Counted from the stretch's first letter, positions 17,734 to 27,700 are shown. The stretch: 64,000 bases of DNA from Stieleria sp039821165 (GCA_039821165.1 JBCBOT010000004.1:1-64000), one strand, 5' to 3'. Program-made: numbers and translations. Notes: a model not told the origin generated them from the sequence alone.

Positions 17734-20700
17734 TCAGAATCCAAAAATCTTCTCGAGCCCCGAATTGATTTGGTCCAAACCCGAGCCGAGCTGTTTCTGC
17801 ATGATTCCTTCGAGTCGGTTCTGAATCACTTCGGAGCCAGCCTGGGTACCCAATCGGGTCACGATGTCTCGAATCCCTGAGGAATCAAGTGCGGGTCGGC
17901 TCAACGTCCCGCGAATCGGGAATGTCACCGATTGCCCCGCCAATCCTTTCAAGTCACTACCGAGCCAATTTGCGTCGAGCGGTAATTGGGCGATGAGGTC
18001 CAACCTGGATTGGAGATCGACGCTGCCGCTGGTCATCAACTGAGCTCGATCGATTTGAAACAGCATCCGCTGGTGTGTGACGACACCGTTCTCGAATGCA
18101 AAGTCGACTAATTGGGCAGGCATCGTCATCAATGTCGCTTGAGTTGACGCGGGCGGTTCGCCTTCGGAGGCCCGTGCGAGCGCCTTTAATTGCTGAACGC
18201 CGAAAACCAGCTGTTGGGCCATCGCACCCGTCGCCAATCTCATTTGATCCACTCTCAACCGACCTCGGATTCGACTCGCCGCTGGATCGTCGACAACGAT
18301 CAGAGCTTCATCGAACTCTGCACCCAGCTTTCCATCGATGCTGGTCGCGCCCGAGACCAACGGTGCGAGGTACTGAAGCCAGCCGGCTGCCATCTCTCGC
18401 GTGATGCTCAAAGACTCGATTTTGGAACCGCGTCCCAACCGGACCACGGTTGGTCGATCCTCCTCGGCATAGAGGACTTCCGCCGACATCGTCGCGAGAC
18501 CCAGATCCGAGACGTTTTCCTGACCCGCACCGCCTCCGCGAACAAGGGGTGCGATTGGAAATGTGGACGGAGCGATTTCCAACCGTTCTTCGGTCAGCTT
18601 GAAGGGGAGTGACGCTCGACCAAGCCAGACGCCACCCGACTGACAACTCGTCCAACCGAGTTCACCCGTCGCTTCAAAAATCATCGGTTCAGTTCCACCC
18701 GATCGCATCCGTATTTTGAGTGGTGTCTCGTGAACTCCCTCGGCAATGATCGATGTGCCACTCAATTGACTTAAACGACGAGCGATCTCATCTATTTTCC
18801 ACTGAGTCGGTCCGGTCAGATCCACACGTGTTTGGTCACCCTGTGTAACGACGGACCCCGACAGGGCTCCAGCAAACCAATCGTTTGCAACTTGCAGCCC
18901 ATCGAAATCCACACCCGTCATCTCTTTGGAGACCAAGATCGGTCCGCGGACTCGGAGTTCAGGCTCTCGCCATAACTCCTGTTGCCGATTCCGAGTGCCG
19001 ATGGATTGACCAAATGTTGGCCGCGGAATTTGACCGCTCAAGCCTTCCGGTGTCCCGGGCGGAGTCAGACGTGGTGCAAGTTGAAAAATTCGGAGGTCTT
19101 CCGCCGAGGCGTTCGTTACCAGCTTCCATCGGTCCCCCGCGTCGGTGAGCTTGCCCTCTCCTTCGCATCGTCCCGTCAGGCGATAGCTGCTCTCTTCGGT
19201 GGGCCGATAACTCGCGCTACGCATCGAAGCTTGGGCAGCGGCGAATCGAGTGCCGAGACTTGCTTGAAGTCGCTCGAGATCGGCTTTCCAAGCGATATCC
19301 AGGTTTGTTTTTTCACGACTCGCCTCGCCTCGGACGGCCAGCGAGACCGCATCGCCGACGAGAGTGAATTCCTCGCTGTAGAGATTCCCGCTGGGCCAAT
19401 CCATTGCACCGCGGAAGGCTACTTTGAGTTGTGGCTGACTGTACCACTGGTCCGAGATCGCGATTCGGGGTTCGTTCAAGTCAATCTTGGCTTCCGAAAG
19501 AAGGACGCGATTCCGCCCCACCTCTGCATCAGCCATCCATGTCATTCGACCTTCGGCGTCTCGAAGCACCGCCGGCAGCCAGGGTCGCAGCGACTCTGAA
19601 AGGTTTTCCAATCGACCGTCGCCACTGAGGTGCAATGGATAGGTCGATGCCTCGGTGGGCTTGCTCACCGGTCGTGTCAACTCCGCCTTGGCGTAGACAC
19701 CACCGCTGTGAATGACAGCCTCGCCTGCACTTAACTCATCGAGTGTCTGCCCATTCCAATGACCGATCGCTGATACTTCTGCTTTCACGACCGACCGCTT
19801 GAAGCGGTTACCATCGGGCAAGGTGACGAGCAAATTCTTTCCTTCACCATTTCCACTGAGCGACCAGCGATCACCTTTTCCGCCAACCGACGGACTCACT
19901 TTCCACTGCACACGACCGCCGGCGGTTCCTCCAAGCGACATGTCCGAGAGATCAATGACAGGACGAAGCATGGTGTAGAGCCGTCCGAAATCGACTTGCA
20001 CATTGGCCGACCCCGACTGAAGTGAACCTTGCCCCGAAGCGCGAGCGAAGGTGCTGTTGAGTTCAAAAACCTCCGCCCTCAGTTCCCCACTCTCGCCCGA
20101 AACGGTGGCCGTCAGTTCGATCGGTTCGATAATGACCGCTCGGCCGCCGGAACGGGCGCGCAGCGATTGGCTCTCGAGTTGAAGTTTGCTCTTTCGCGCG
20201 CCCGACACGCTGCGAACATTCTCGATCGTGCCGGTAGCCCTTCCCGAAACCAGAGTGGCGTCCGCACGAAGTGGAATCAAGCCAGGCATCGCACGGTCGA
20301 GTGCGGCCAGATCTATCTCCATATGGGCTTTCCCGTCGAACGCTTGGAGCCATTGCACCGGGTTGTCACCCTGTCCCGTTAACGTCACCTGGGTCGGAAA
20401 GGCTCCATCGATCGTCGCGCCGCCGAAGTCCGTCGTGGCCGTCAAGCCGTAGCCAAATACCCAACCATCGTTGAGCGATAACTTGCCATCGAGCGTCGCC
20501 ATCGAATTCGCCCAACGGTCGGATTGCTGTTCATTCCAACCCGCTGCAACGCCCCCGATCGTGACGAGGTTTCGGACTCGAAAATTCTCGATTGTGGCCT
20601 GAAACGAGCCCTGTTCTCCCCCGATTAAGCGAACCAACCCAGTTGCGTCGCCACCAAACTGCTCTGGCAACCCTTGAAACTCTCCGCCGAAGCGACGGGA

Positions 20701-21474
20701 CACTAGGTTCATCGTCGACAACGGGAAAGAATCCGCTTGGACCGACGCTTCCCAAGCGACATTCGCTTGATCGGTCGTTTGATTCTCCGCGGTGGGATTC
20801 CAACTGAATTGCGCCTGGACGGCACCGCCACCGCCGCCGGGCTCTGTCATCACCCCCGCAAACTCGCCCTGGATCTGTTCTTCAAAGATTTCACATTCGA
20901 TGTTGGACTGATCGAGAATCCACTGGAGCTGGGTGACTCGATCGGTGAACGTCGCATTCGCATCTTGAATACTGATTTCTGCGCTGAATCCGCGGCTCTC
21001 CTCCGTGGGGGCATCGAGGAATGCCCGAAGGTCCTCTTCCAGCGATGATTGCCCCGCCGCGACGCTGCTCTCCAAGTTGACACCGCGAAGTGTGATCTCA
21101 CCCATTGTCGACGAATCGAATCCGATCAGCTGGGGCAAGGTGAGGGAGCTATCGAGTCGAGTTATCTGAAGCTTGGTCTCGCCCGAGGCACCGACCAAGT
21201 CAATCTGATCAATCGATAGCGGTGTGATCCATCCGAAGCGCACCTTCCCGATCTCACCTTTCCACCCGTATCCAGCGAGGCTGTCGCGCAAGAGTGACTG
21301 GGCAATGCCGGTCGCGCTAATCAAGCTCGGTGCCGCGAGTAGGAACACAAGCAACAGCGCTGAACCACCCAACAACATGCGATAGTATCGCTGGGAGCGC
21401 TTTTTGCGTCGCCGACGCGTTGTCTCTTCCTGATCCCTGGCTAGATCATCGAGCTCATATTTGTTGGTCCGCAC
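17734..21474 (-). CDS. Very large AsmA/TamB-like envelope protein
   Basis: The 1246 residues begin with a basic cytoplasmic segment (residues 1-32, with RRRRKKRSQR) and one transmembrane helix (about 34-54), followed by a long repetitive beta-rich region. The C-terminal 200 residues have the AsmA-like pattern (lines such as LDLIAQLPLDANWLG and TFPIRGTLSRPALD). Proteins of this kind bridge the inner and outer membrane and move phospholipids, or regulate outer-membrane assembly. The family assignment is by architecture and a few C-terminal motifs, so it should be read as AsmA-like rather than a named orthologue. It is divergent from dnaN. Confidence 0.78.
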   Translation of the reverse strand: MRTNKYELDDLARDQEETTRRRRKKRSQRYYRMLLGGSALLLVFLLAAPSLISATGIAQSLLRDSLAGYGWKGEIGKVRFGWITPLSIDQIDLVGASGETKLQITRLDSSLTLPQLIGFDSSTMGEITLRGVNLESSVAAGQSSLEEDLRAFLDAPTEESRGFSAEISIQDANATFTDRVTQLQWILDQSNIECEIFEEQIQGEFAGVMTEPGGGGGAVQAQFSWNPTAENQTTDQANVAWEASVQADSFPLSTMNLVSRRFGGEFQGLPEQFGGDATGLVRLIGGEQGSFQATIENFRVRNLVTIGGVAAGWNEQQSDRWANSMATLDGKLSLNDGWVFGYGLTATTDFGGATIDGAFPTQVTLTGQGDNPVQWLQAFDGKAHMEIDLAALDRAMPGLIPLRADATLVSGRATGTIENVRSVSGARKSKLQLESQSLRARSGGRAVIIEPIELTATVSGESGELRAEVFELNSTFARASGQGSLQSGSANVQVDFGRLYTMLRPVIDLSDMSLGGTAGGRVQWKVSPSVGGKGDRWSLSGNGEGKNLLVTLPDGNRFKRSVVKAEVSAIGHWNGQTLDELSAGEAVIHSGGVYAKAELTRPVSKPTEASTYPLHLSGDGRLENLSESLRPWLPAVLRDAEGRMTWMADAEVGRNRVLLSEAKIDLNEPRIAISDQWYSQPQLKVAFRGAMDWPSGNLYSEEFTLVGDAVSLAVRGEASREKTNLDIAWKADLERLQASLGTRFAAAQASMRSASYRPTEESSYRLTGRCEGEGKLTDAGDRWKLVTNASAEDLRIFQLAPRLTPPGTPEGLSGQIPRPTFGQSIGTRNRQQELWREPELRVRGPILVSKEMTGVDFDGLQVANDWFAGALSGSVVTQGDQTRVDLTGPTQWKIDEIARRLSQLSGTSIIAEGVHETPLKIRMRSGGTEPMIFEATGELGWTSCQSGGVWLGRASLPFKLTEERLEIAPSTFPIAPLVRGGGAGQENVSDLGLATMSAEVLYAEEDRPTVVRLGRGSKIESLSITREMAAGWLQYLAPLVSGATSIDGKLGAEFDEALIVVDDPAASRIRGRLRVDQMRLATGAMAQQLVFGVQQLKALARASEGEPPASTQATLMTMPAQLVDFAFENGVVTHQRMLFQIDRAQLMTSGSVDLQSRLDLIAQLPLDANWLGSDLKGLAGQSVTFPIRGTLSRPALDSSGIRDIVTRLGTQAGSEVIQNRLEGIMQKQLGSGLDQINSGLEKIFGF

Positions 21475-22014
21475 GTTCTCTTCCCTGAGCGTAGCACGAC
21501 GTGTGAGCGGAGCGCAGCGGTCGACAGTCGGTCGCCAACGCGCACTGCCTTGGAGGATACTGATTACCGTCTTGCCACCCCAAGACCAGTCCGCGAAAGG
21601 CAGTTGTCCTCACCTTTTCGAGCCTTTTCATTCGGTGGAAAACCGGTTCATCATCGGTCGAACGGAAGTCCACTGAACGGTCGGTAAACGAGACACAACC
21701 CCGCCATCGTTTGTGGATGTCAGCAACTCGTCCAAATCCCAACGCAATGCAGTCAATCTATTAACGTGTTTTCCACTTCGCTTGATTTCGCTTAAATCGT
21801 TTCACCACAGTGAGTTGCAGTCGATGAATCAGCGTCGCTGACAGGATCCTGCTTCATGATTACAACGAAGAATAATAGAAAAACTTCCAGCAGTTAAAGA
21901 CGCCCACTTGGCCTCGGGATTGGACTCCACCAAGCACGCTACCGCTGGCGAGCGATTGCGGTACAACAATGCCTCGCACTGGGATTCTTTTGCTGACGAA
22001 GTCGTTGCTCATCG
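21475..22014. other. 540-base divergent gap upstream of dnaN with DnaA-box-like sites
   Basis: No gene is evident. Four near-matches to the DnaA box TTATCCACA occur within 180 bases: GGTGGAAAA at 21634-21642 (complement TTTTCCACC), TGTGGATGT at 21712-21720, TTTTCCACT at 21769-21777 and TTCACCACA at 21801-21809. An A/T-rich patch follows (about 21845-21900). Each match has 2-3 mismatches, so this is weak evidence for an origin or a DnaA-regulated dnaN promoter. Confidence 0.3.
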
Positions 22015-23133
22015 ATGAAAATTACCTGCTCCCGAGAGCCTCTCACCGCCGCGTTCTCTCTCGCCGCCAGTATCGCATCGATACGCAGTCCAAAAGAGAT
22101 TCTGCAGAATGTGAAAGCAACCGCATCTGGCGGAAAACTCGTTTTGACAGCAACTGACATGGAAGTCGGTATTCGGCTCGATGTCACCGAAGGAATCGAA
22201 ATCGAAACCGAAGGCACCGCTCTGTTGCCGGTCACCCGAACGATGGCGATCCTCCGAGAGAGTACGGATGAAACGCTTACCTTGGAAACCGATGAGTCGG
22301 GGATTCAGGTGAGCGGTACTCGCAGCAAGTTTCGGCTACCGGGTAGCAATCCAGATGAATTTCCGCCCGTCGCTTCCTTCGAGGAGGAAAAGTACCACGT
22401 TTTGCCGACTCGGCTTTTCCAGACGATGGTGCGTCGGACCGTGTTTGCGACGGATACCGACAACAGCCGATTCGCCCTCGGCGGCGTGCTGTTGGAAATG
22501 AATGACAAATCGGTGACGGCCGTCGGTACAGACGGTCGACGGTTGGCACGAATGGAGGGCGAGGGTGAGTCGATCGGGGGACACGAAACCGTCGGGACAA
22601 ACACGATCGTCCCGACACGAGCAATCCAGATCATCGAACGGGCTTTAGAGAGCGACGACGAGACGGTCGACATCGCGGCGCGAACCAGCGACCTCTTGGT
22701 TCGAACGTCCACGGCGGTGATTTATTCTCGTCTGGTCGAAGGTCGCTATCCGAATTGGCGGCAGGTGATTCCTCAGCGGGAGGATGCGGTTCAGCTCGAC
22801 CTGACCATCGGCCCGATCTTTTCGGCACTGCGACAAGCGGCCATCGTGACCGACCAGGAGAGCCGAGGAATCGACTTTACGTTCGGTGAAGGGACGCTCA
22901 AGCTCGAGGCGAATACGAAGGATGTTGGACAGTCTCAGATCGATCTACCCATCGGATACGACGGCGAAGCGATCACGCTGACGATGGATCACCGCTACCT
23001 GGCTGATTTCTGCAAGGTATTGGATAAGGAACTGGGTTTCATGATGGAAATAGAGTCCAGTTCCGCGCCCGCGATGCTGACGACCGACGACGGCTACGTC
23101 TACGTCATCATGCCCATGGCCCGTGACCGCTAG
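22015..23133 (+). CDS. dnaN: DNA polymerase III beta sliding clamp
   Basis: The 372 residues match the beta clamp, with the N-terminal MKITCSREPL and repeated clamp-domain patterns (LVLTATDMEVGIRLDV near residue 40; FATDTDNSRFALGGVLLEM near 143; TAVGTDGRRLARME near 167). The C-terminal VYVIMPMARDR is the usual clamp ending. It encircles DNA and tethers polymerase III. In many bacteria dnaN lies beside dnaA and recF at the origin, but here it is flanked by an AsmA-like gene and a Nudix gene, so the ancestral cluster is broken up or lies elsewhere. Confidence 0.97.
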   Translation: MKITCSREPLTAAFSLAASIASIRSPKEILQNVKATASGGKLVLTATDMEVGIRLDVTEGIEIETEGTALLPVTRTMAILRESTDETLTLETDESGIQVSGTRSKFRLPGSNPDEFPPVASFEEEKYHVLPTRLFQTMVRRTVFATDTDNSRFALGGVLLEMNDKSVTAVGTDGRRLARMEGEGESIGGHETVGTNTIVPTRAIQIIERALESDDETVDIAARTSDLLVRTSTAVIYSRLVEGRYPNWRQVIPQREDAVQLDLTIGPIFSALRQAAIVTDQESRGIDFTFGEGTLKLEANTKDVGQSQIDLPIGYDGEAITLTMDHRYLADFCKVLDKELGFMMEIESSSAPAMLTTDDGYVYVIMPMARDR

Positions 23134-23192
23134 CGATTAACGCGTGGTATTGGCCAGGCCCCCAATCGAGTTCGACTGCGTGATCTGTTTCT

Positions 23193-23603
23193 TTATCCGG
23201 TCTCGGAATCACGAAAGATGGTGAGGATGGGTGCCACGTTGTCTTCGACGAGTTCGATGGCGAGATCGAGCGGAACGATTTGACGCTCTCGTGAATCCAT
23301 CTCGTCCCACTCCGAAAGTACTTCCGTCACCCGTAGCAAGTACATCGTGACTTCGTGAAGCGTCGAGTATTTGACGTAGCGATACGTCCCGACGATCTCT
23401 TCCTCCATGTCGCCCAGGACGCCGGCTTCTTCCAAGGCTTCATTTGCAGCTGATTCGACGGAGCTCATCCCCGGTTCGATCGAGCCTTTTGGAAGGACCC
23501 ATCCACCGGTGACATGTGACGTAATGAGCACCACGTGCTCGACACCATCGATCAATAGGTATGGCAGTGCGCCCGATTGAGACTTCAAAGTGTCCAACCT
23601 CAT
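23193..23603 (-). CDS. Nudix hydrolase
   Basis: Of 136 residues, the Nudix box is GSIEPGMSSVESAANEAL then EEAG at about residues 41-63. The catalytic Glu pair is present, but Asn replaces the usual Arg in the REUxEE segment. The rest (VLITSHVTGGWVLPKG; TEVLSEWDEMDSRER) resembles the diphosphoinositol polyphosphate phosphohydrolase branch (DIPP). It hydrolyses nucleoside diphosphate-linked substrates; the specific substrate is not predictable. It is divergent from egtD with about 130 bases between them. Confidence 0.87.
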   Translation of the reverse strand: MRLDTLKSQSGALPYLLIDGVEHVVLITSHVTGGWVLPKGSIEPGMSSVESAANEALEEAGVLGDMEEEIVGTYRYVKYSTLHEVTMYLLRVTEVLSEWDEMDSRERQIVPLDLAIELVEDNVAPILTIFRDSETG

Positions 23604-23732
23604 GAATGAAATCGCGACGTCGAGATGACAACCAAATTGGTCAAGTTTTCGCCGACGAGACCCTACTCAGGTTAGACAACTCTGATACGGTGTCCTGAAA
23701 CTTGCTCGAAGACACCTCTCCAAGGCGATCAA

Positions 23733-24710
23733 TTGTCAGGCTCATCTAGTCACTCTTCTGCATTATTAGACTTTGAACCCGAGGTTCAAGCGTTCTACGA
23801 GGACGTGGTAGCTGGTCTCGGCAAGCGGCCGCGGTCGTTGCCTTGCAAATACTTTTACGATCAAAGAGGCTCAAAGCTCTTCGACCAAATTTGCGAACTC
23901 GACGAGTATTACCTGACGCGGACGGAGTCAGCGATCATGGTCCAATACGGTGCCGAGATGGCAGAACAAATCGGACCAGGGGTCATGCTGGTCGAATACG
24001 GCAGCGGCAGCAGCATCAAGACGCGGATCTTGCTGGAGCATCTTGAGGAGGCCGTTGCTTACGCGCCGGTTGATATCTCGCGTGAGCACTTGATCGAGAG
24101 TGCGAATGAGCTTGCTCGACGATTCCCCGACGTGGAGGTCTTACCGGTCTGCGCAGACTTTACGGAACCGTTTGATTTACCGGATCCGACTTCGGAACCC
24201 ACCCACAACGCGGTTTACTTTCCAGGCTCGACCATTGGGAACTTCACGCCGGACGCCGCCGAGCAAATGCTGCGGCAGATCGTCAAACTATGCGGATGTG
24301 GTGGCGGCCTTCTCATCGGGATCGATTTGCAGAAAGACGTCTCCGTGATTGAAGCCGCATACAACGATCGAGCAGAGGTCACGGCGGCCTTCAATTTGAA
24401 TCTCCTTCACCGCATCAACCGCGAGCTGAACGCCAACTTCAGAGTCGATCAATTTTCACATCGAGCGTTGTATGATGCCGAACACGGTCGCGTCGAAATT
24501 TCAATCGTGAGCGAGTGCGAACAGTCCGTCGAACTCGAAGGGCACGTGTTTGAATTCGAGGCTGGCGAGACGATCCACACCGAGTACTCGCACAAGTACA
24601 CCATCGAAGGGTTCGCCAAAATGGCGGCAGCAGCCGGCTTGACGCTCCGCAAGTCGTGGACGGATTCCGATGAACTTTTCGGTGTCCTCCACCTCGTCGT
24701 CGACGAGTGA
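23733..24710 (+). CDS. egtD: L-histidine N(alpha)-methyltransferase
   Basis: The TTG start gives 325 residues. The EgtD pattern is clear: RPRSLPCKYFYDQRGSKLFD near residue 32, then CELDEYYLTRTESAIM, the SAM-binding VEYGSGSSIKTRILLEHL near residue 86, and PVDISREHL near residue 110. EgtD trimethylates histidine to hercynine, the first step of ergothioneine synthesis. No EgtB (sulfoxide synthase) is in this window; the pathway partner must be elsewhere or the product is hercynine only. A Nudix gene lies upstream in the opposite direction. Confidence 0.92.
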   Translation: MSGSSSHSSALLDFEPEVQAFYEDVVAGLGKRPRSLPCKYFYDQRGSKLFDQICELDEYYLTRTESAIMVQYGAEMAEQIGPGVMLVEYGSGSSIKTRILLEHLEEAVAYAPVDISREHLIESANELARRFPDVEVLPVCADFTEPFDLPDPTSEPTHNAVYFPGSTIGNFTPDAAEQMLRQIVKLCGCGGGLLIGIDLQKDVSVIEAAYNDRAEVTAAFNLNLLHRINRELNANFRVDQFSHRALYDAEHGRVEISIVSECEQSVELEGHVFEFEAGETIHTEYSHKYTIEGFAKMAAAAGLTLRKSWTDSDELFGVLHLVVDE

Positions 24711-25190
24711 CTCGGCGTTGTAGCCTTCGCTGACGCCGTGCCCCATCGTTCACCGTTGCTGCCGTCTATCGAGTTAATTTGCGACGTTTGGGTTATTTGT
24801 CGCAGACACAGAGTCTTGCTGCGGCGACGGCGACCTATGGCTGCTCGTTCGAACCGCTAGTGAGAACGACTTCCGGGTGAAGGTTTGGGTCCAGTATTCG
24901 TTCAGTTGAGAGACTAGCGACACTGGAACTCGGACCGGACTTAAGAAGCGTTCGGAAACAAGTTCGTCGCTTCAAGTTCCGGTTTCGCAATCGAGAATTG
25001 CCGAGGTATTCATCGTTGCCAAGACCCGGCTCCGTGAAGGAACCCTGTGGGCGGCGGAAGTGAAGAGTGATCACGCCAAGGCGCTGAGACGCGAAGATCT
25101 TGTGCGATCTCTCTGGGGACTTTGCGGCTTCGCGTGACGATCGATGCGTATCGTCAGCGATCCTTTCCGAAGTTGTTTCGGAACGACTTC
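24711..25190. other. 480-base gap between egtD and cydB; repeat-bearing
   Basis: No supportable gene. The only open frame of note (79 residues, minus strand) lacks a start context and has a composition like the flanking non-coding DNA. The right-hand part contains the inverted repeat described separately, and a short hairpin (TTCCGAA/TTCGGAA, 25165-25183) lies just before the cydB stop codon without a T tract. Confidence 0.6.
25070..25137. repeat. Imperfect inverted repeat of the 'CGCCAAGGCGC...' REP-like type
   Basis: The left arm (25070-25097, beginning TCACGCCAAGGCGCTGAGAC) and right arm (25111-25137, ending GCGGCTTCGCGTGA) pair imperfectly over about 26 bases around a central A/T-rich loop. 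This GCGAAG/CTTCGC style of inverted repeat is a recurring intergenic element in planctomycete-like genomes by impression. It is not coding and not followed by a T tract. Confidence 0.55.
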
Positions 25191-26237
25191 TTAGTAGCTA
25201 TTGGAATCCAATTTCACTTTGCCGCGAAAGATCCAGTACACCACCGTTGTATAACTGAGGACACAGGGCATTCCGATCAATGAGATCAGCAGAATGATCT
25301 TCTGTGTCGTGTAGCTGCTTCGTGCGTTCTCAAGCGTCACACTCAGTTCCGGGCCAATCGTGGAAATGACGAAGTTTGGAAAGATCGCCACGCTGAAGAG
25401 CGATGCCAGTGCCAAAATCACCATCGATGAGGTGAAGAAAGCGTAGCCTGGTTTACCAAGGTGCATCGCTCGCGGGATGTTGAGTACGGCGAGCACATTC
25501 AGCAGCGGGACCACCCAAAGGACCGGATAGTCCGTCAGATTTTGGGTCGCGTGAGGGACGTGAATCCACGTCGCAATCGTTACCGCGACGTACAGAGCCG
25601 CAAAAACGATAAACAACGGCATCACGCTACGACGGACGCGTTGTTGCAACTCGCCCTCCGTCTTGAGGTAGAGGTAGATCGAACCGTGCAGCGCAAAAAG
25701 GCTGACTGTGAGGGCGCCCACCATCAACGGATACCAGGTCAGTTGTTCAAGCAGGTTTCCCTCGTAGCGATACATTTCACCGATCGACATGCCGGACATG
25801 ACATTCCCACCAGCGATGCCGAGCAGTGCGGCGCCGACAAATGAAGAGAGGAAAAAGCCAAAATCCCAGAAACGGCGCCAGCCAACCGATTGCACTTTGG
25901 ATCGGAATTCCAAGCTGACGGCACGGCCGATCAAACACGTCAGCAGCAAATGAAAGGCCTCGTAAAAACTACTGAAGACCGTTGCATACGCGACGGGGAA
26001 TGCGGCGAACAACGCTCCACCGAATGTCACCAGCCATACCTCGTTGCCGTCCCAAAGTGGGCCGATGGAATTCATCACCACCCGCCGCTGATGGTCGTCT
26101 TTCGCGAGGAAAGGATGCAGGATCCCGACACCCAGATCGAAGCCGTCCAGGATTGCATAGCCGGAGAGTAAAACGCCCAGCAACACAAAACACATGAAGG
26201 TAGTCGTGTCGTAAGAGAGCCAATCGAATGGATTCAC
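25191..26237 (-). CDS. cydB: Cytochrome bd ubiquinol oxidase subunit II
   Basis: The 348-residue polytopic membrane protein has the CydB landmarks: LSGYAILDGFDLGVGILHPF near residue 25, GPLWDGNEVWLVTFGGALFAAFP near residue 60 and AFHLLLTCLIGRAVSLEFR near residue 92. About eight or nine transmembrane helices are apparent. CydB pairs with CydA to reduce O2 with ubiquinol or menaquinol. The start overlaps the cydA stop by four bases (ATGA), so the two are translationally coupled. No CydX-like small subunit is evident. Confidence 0.96.
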   Translation of the reverse strand: MNPFDWLSYDTTTFMCFVLLGVLLSGYAILDGFDLGVGILHPFLAKDDHQRRVVMNSIGPLWDGNEVWLVTFGGALFAAFPVAYATVFSSFYEAFHLLLTCLIGRAVSLEFRSKVQSVGWRRFWDFGFFLSSFVGAALLGIAGGNVMSGMSIGEMYRYEGNLLEQLTWYPLMVGALTVSLFALHGSIYLYLKTEGELQQRVRRSVMPLFIVFAALYVAVTIATWIHVPHATQNLTDYPVLWVVPLLNVLAVLNIPRAMHLGKPGYAFFTSSMVILALASLFSVAIFPNFVISTIGPELSVTLENARSSYTTQKIILLISLIGMPCVLSYTTVVYWIFRGKVKLDSNSY

Positions 26238-27700
26238 GACGCATCCTCCAACATCGATCCGCCGAGACTCGTCCCACCGGCGGAGATCGCTTCGGAGAGT
26301 CGCGGGCGTTGCTTCTCTTTATGAGCCGTCAATTCCTCAGGCGTTTCGGGCCCGTGTTGAATCTTCTTGTTCAGCACGAAGACCCAGATCGCAAATAGCA
26401 GCGAGTAGATAACCGCAAACAGAATGATCGAGCTGAGCACTTGTTGCGCGGTGACGGACTCACTGAGTCCATCTTTCGTGCGTAGGCCCATCATCTCGAC
26501 GCCATCTTGAACGGATGGATAAACAATCCACGGTTGCCGACCGACTTCGGCCGTGATCCAACCGGCCTGATTCGCCGTCATCGCGGCCAGGGGCATCAGA
26601 ACGACCAGCCACATTAGCCAGCGACGTTCTTCGTACTGATTTCGAAACCAAGACCAACATCCGAACGCGGAGACACCGATCATGAGTGTTCCAAGTCCCA
26701 CCATCAGGTGAAACATCTGAAACGGAAGCCAAACCGGTGGTCGGTCTTCTTCGGGGATTTGATCCATCCCCGGCACAGGCTTCATCGGATCGTTGTAGAC
26801 GAGGAAGCTCAGCAAATACGGAAGCCGGACGCCGAAGTGCACGGTTTCCTTTTCCCCGTCGGGCCAACCAAAGAGATACAGTCCGGTCGGTTCCTCACTC
26901 GAGTCGAAATGAGCTTCCATGGCGGCCAGTTTTGCCGGTTGCGTTTCGACCAGTCGCTGGGCAGAAGAGTGCCCCGTCGCGCCGGCAAGTAGCGTGAACA
27001 GCAATGCGGATGGCAACGCGATGTTCAGGCATCGACGTGCCACTTCCTGATGACGCTTTTGAAGAAGATAGTAGCTGCTCACCGAAGCGACGAAGAATGC
27101 ACCGAGTACCAGTGCGCCGATGATGGTGTGGGTCAGTCGGTCGATGCTGGACGGGTTGAAAACCATTTCCCAAAACTCGGTGATCTCCGCGCGTGGGACG
27201 CTTTCACCTTGGACTTCTTGCCAAACAATCTTGTACCCAGCGGGTGTTTGTTGCCAACTATTCGCCACGACGATCCAAACGGCGCTGAAGACCGATCCGA
27301 GAAAGACCATCAGTGTGCTGAAAAGGTGCATCTTGGGTCCGACGCGATCCCATCCGAACACGAGAATCGCTAAGAATCCGCTTTCTAGAAAAAATGCGAA
27401 CACACCTTCGGCCGCGAGAGCGGACCCGAACACATCACCGACGAAGCGTGAGTACGCAGCCCAATTCGTGCCGAATTCGAACTCCATTACGATGCCGGTC
27501 GCGACGCCCATCGCGAAGTTCACGGCGAAGATTCGAGTCCAGAATCGAGCGGCGGCCTCCCACGCAGGGTTCTTCGTGCGTACGTACGCGAGCTCACAAA
27601 GGAACAGCTGTAACCCGAGTCCGATCGAGAGCGGCGGAAACAGGTAATGGAACATGATCGTTCCGGCAAACTGCAACCTGCTAAGAAGTTCTACGTCCAT
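26234..27700 (-). CDS. cydA: Cytochrome bd ubiquinol oxidase subunit I
   Basis: The ATG at 27700 (MDVELLSRLQFAGT) matches the conserved CydA start better than the GTG nine bases upstream. The 488 residues contain the haem-b595 ligand His18 in MFHYLFPPLSIGLG, the second haem-ligand His in LTHTIIGALVLG near residue 190, and the GWITAEVGRQPW motif near residue 385. The periplasmic Q loop is short, so this is the CIO (cyanide-insensitive) type rather than the long-loop E. coli type. It forms the bd oxidase with CydB, a high-affinity oxidase used at low oxygen. Confidence 0.96.
   Translation of the reverse strand: MDVELLSRLQFAGTIMFHYLFPPLSIGLGLQLFLCELAYVRTKNPAWEAAARFWTRIFAVNFAMGVATGIVMEFEFGTNWAAYSRFVGDVFGSALAAEGVFAFFLESGFLAILVFGWDRVGPKMHLFSTLMVFLGSVFSAVWIVVANSWQQTPAGYKIVWQEVQGESVPRAEITEFWEMVFNPSSIDRLTHTIIGALVLGAFFVASVSSYYLLQKRHQEVARRCLNIALPSALLFTLLAGATGHSSAQRLVETQPAKLAAMEAHFDSSEEPTGLYLFGWPDGEKETVHFGVRLPYLLSFLVYNDPMKPVPGMDQIPEEDRPPVWLPFQMFHLMVGLGTLMIGVSAFGCWSWFRNQYEERRWLMWLVVLMPLAAMTANQAGWITAEVGRQPWIVYPSVQDGVEMMGLRTKDGLSESVTAQQVLSSIILFAVIYSLLFAIWVFVLNKKIQHGPETPEELTAHKEKQRPRLSEAISAGGTSLGGSMLEDAS

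Noticed and set aside
24835..25074. 79-residue ORF in the egtD-cydB gap
   Set aside because: No ribosome binding site, no domain, and composition like non-coding DNA.
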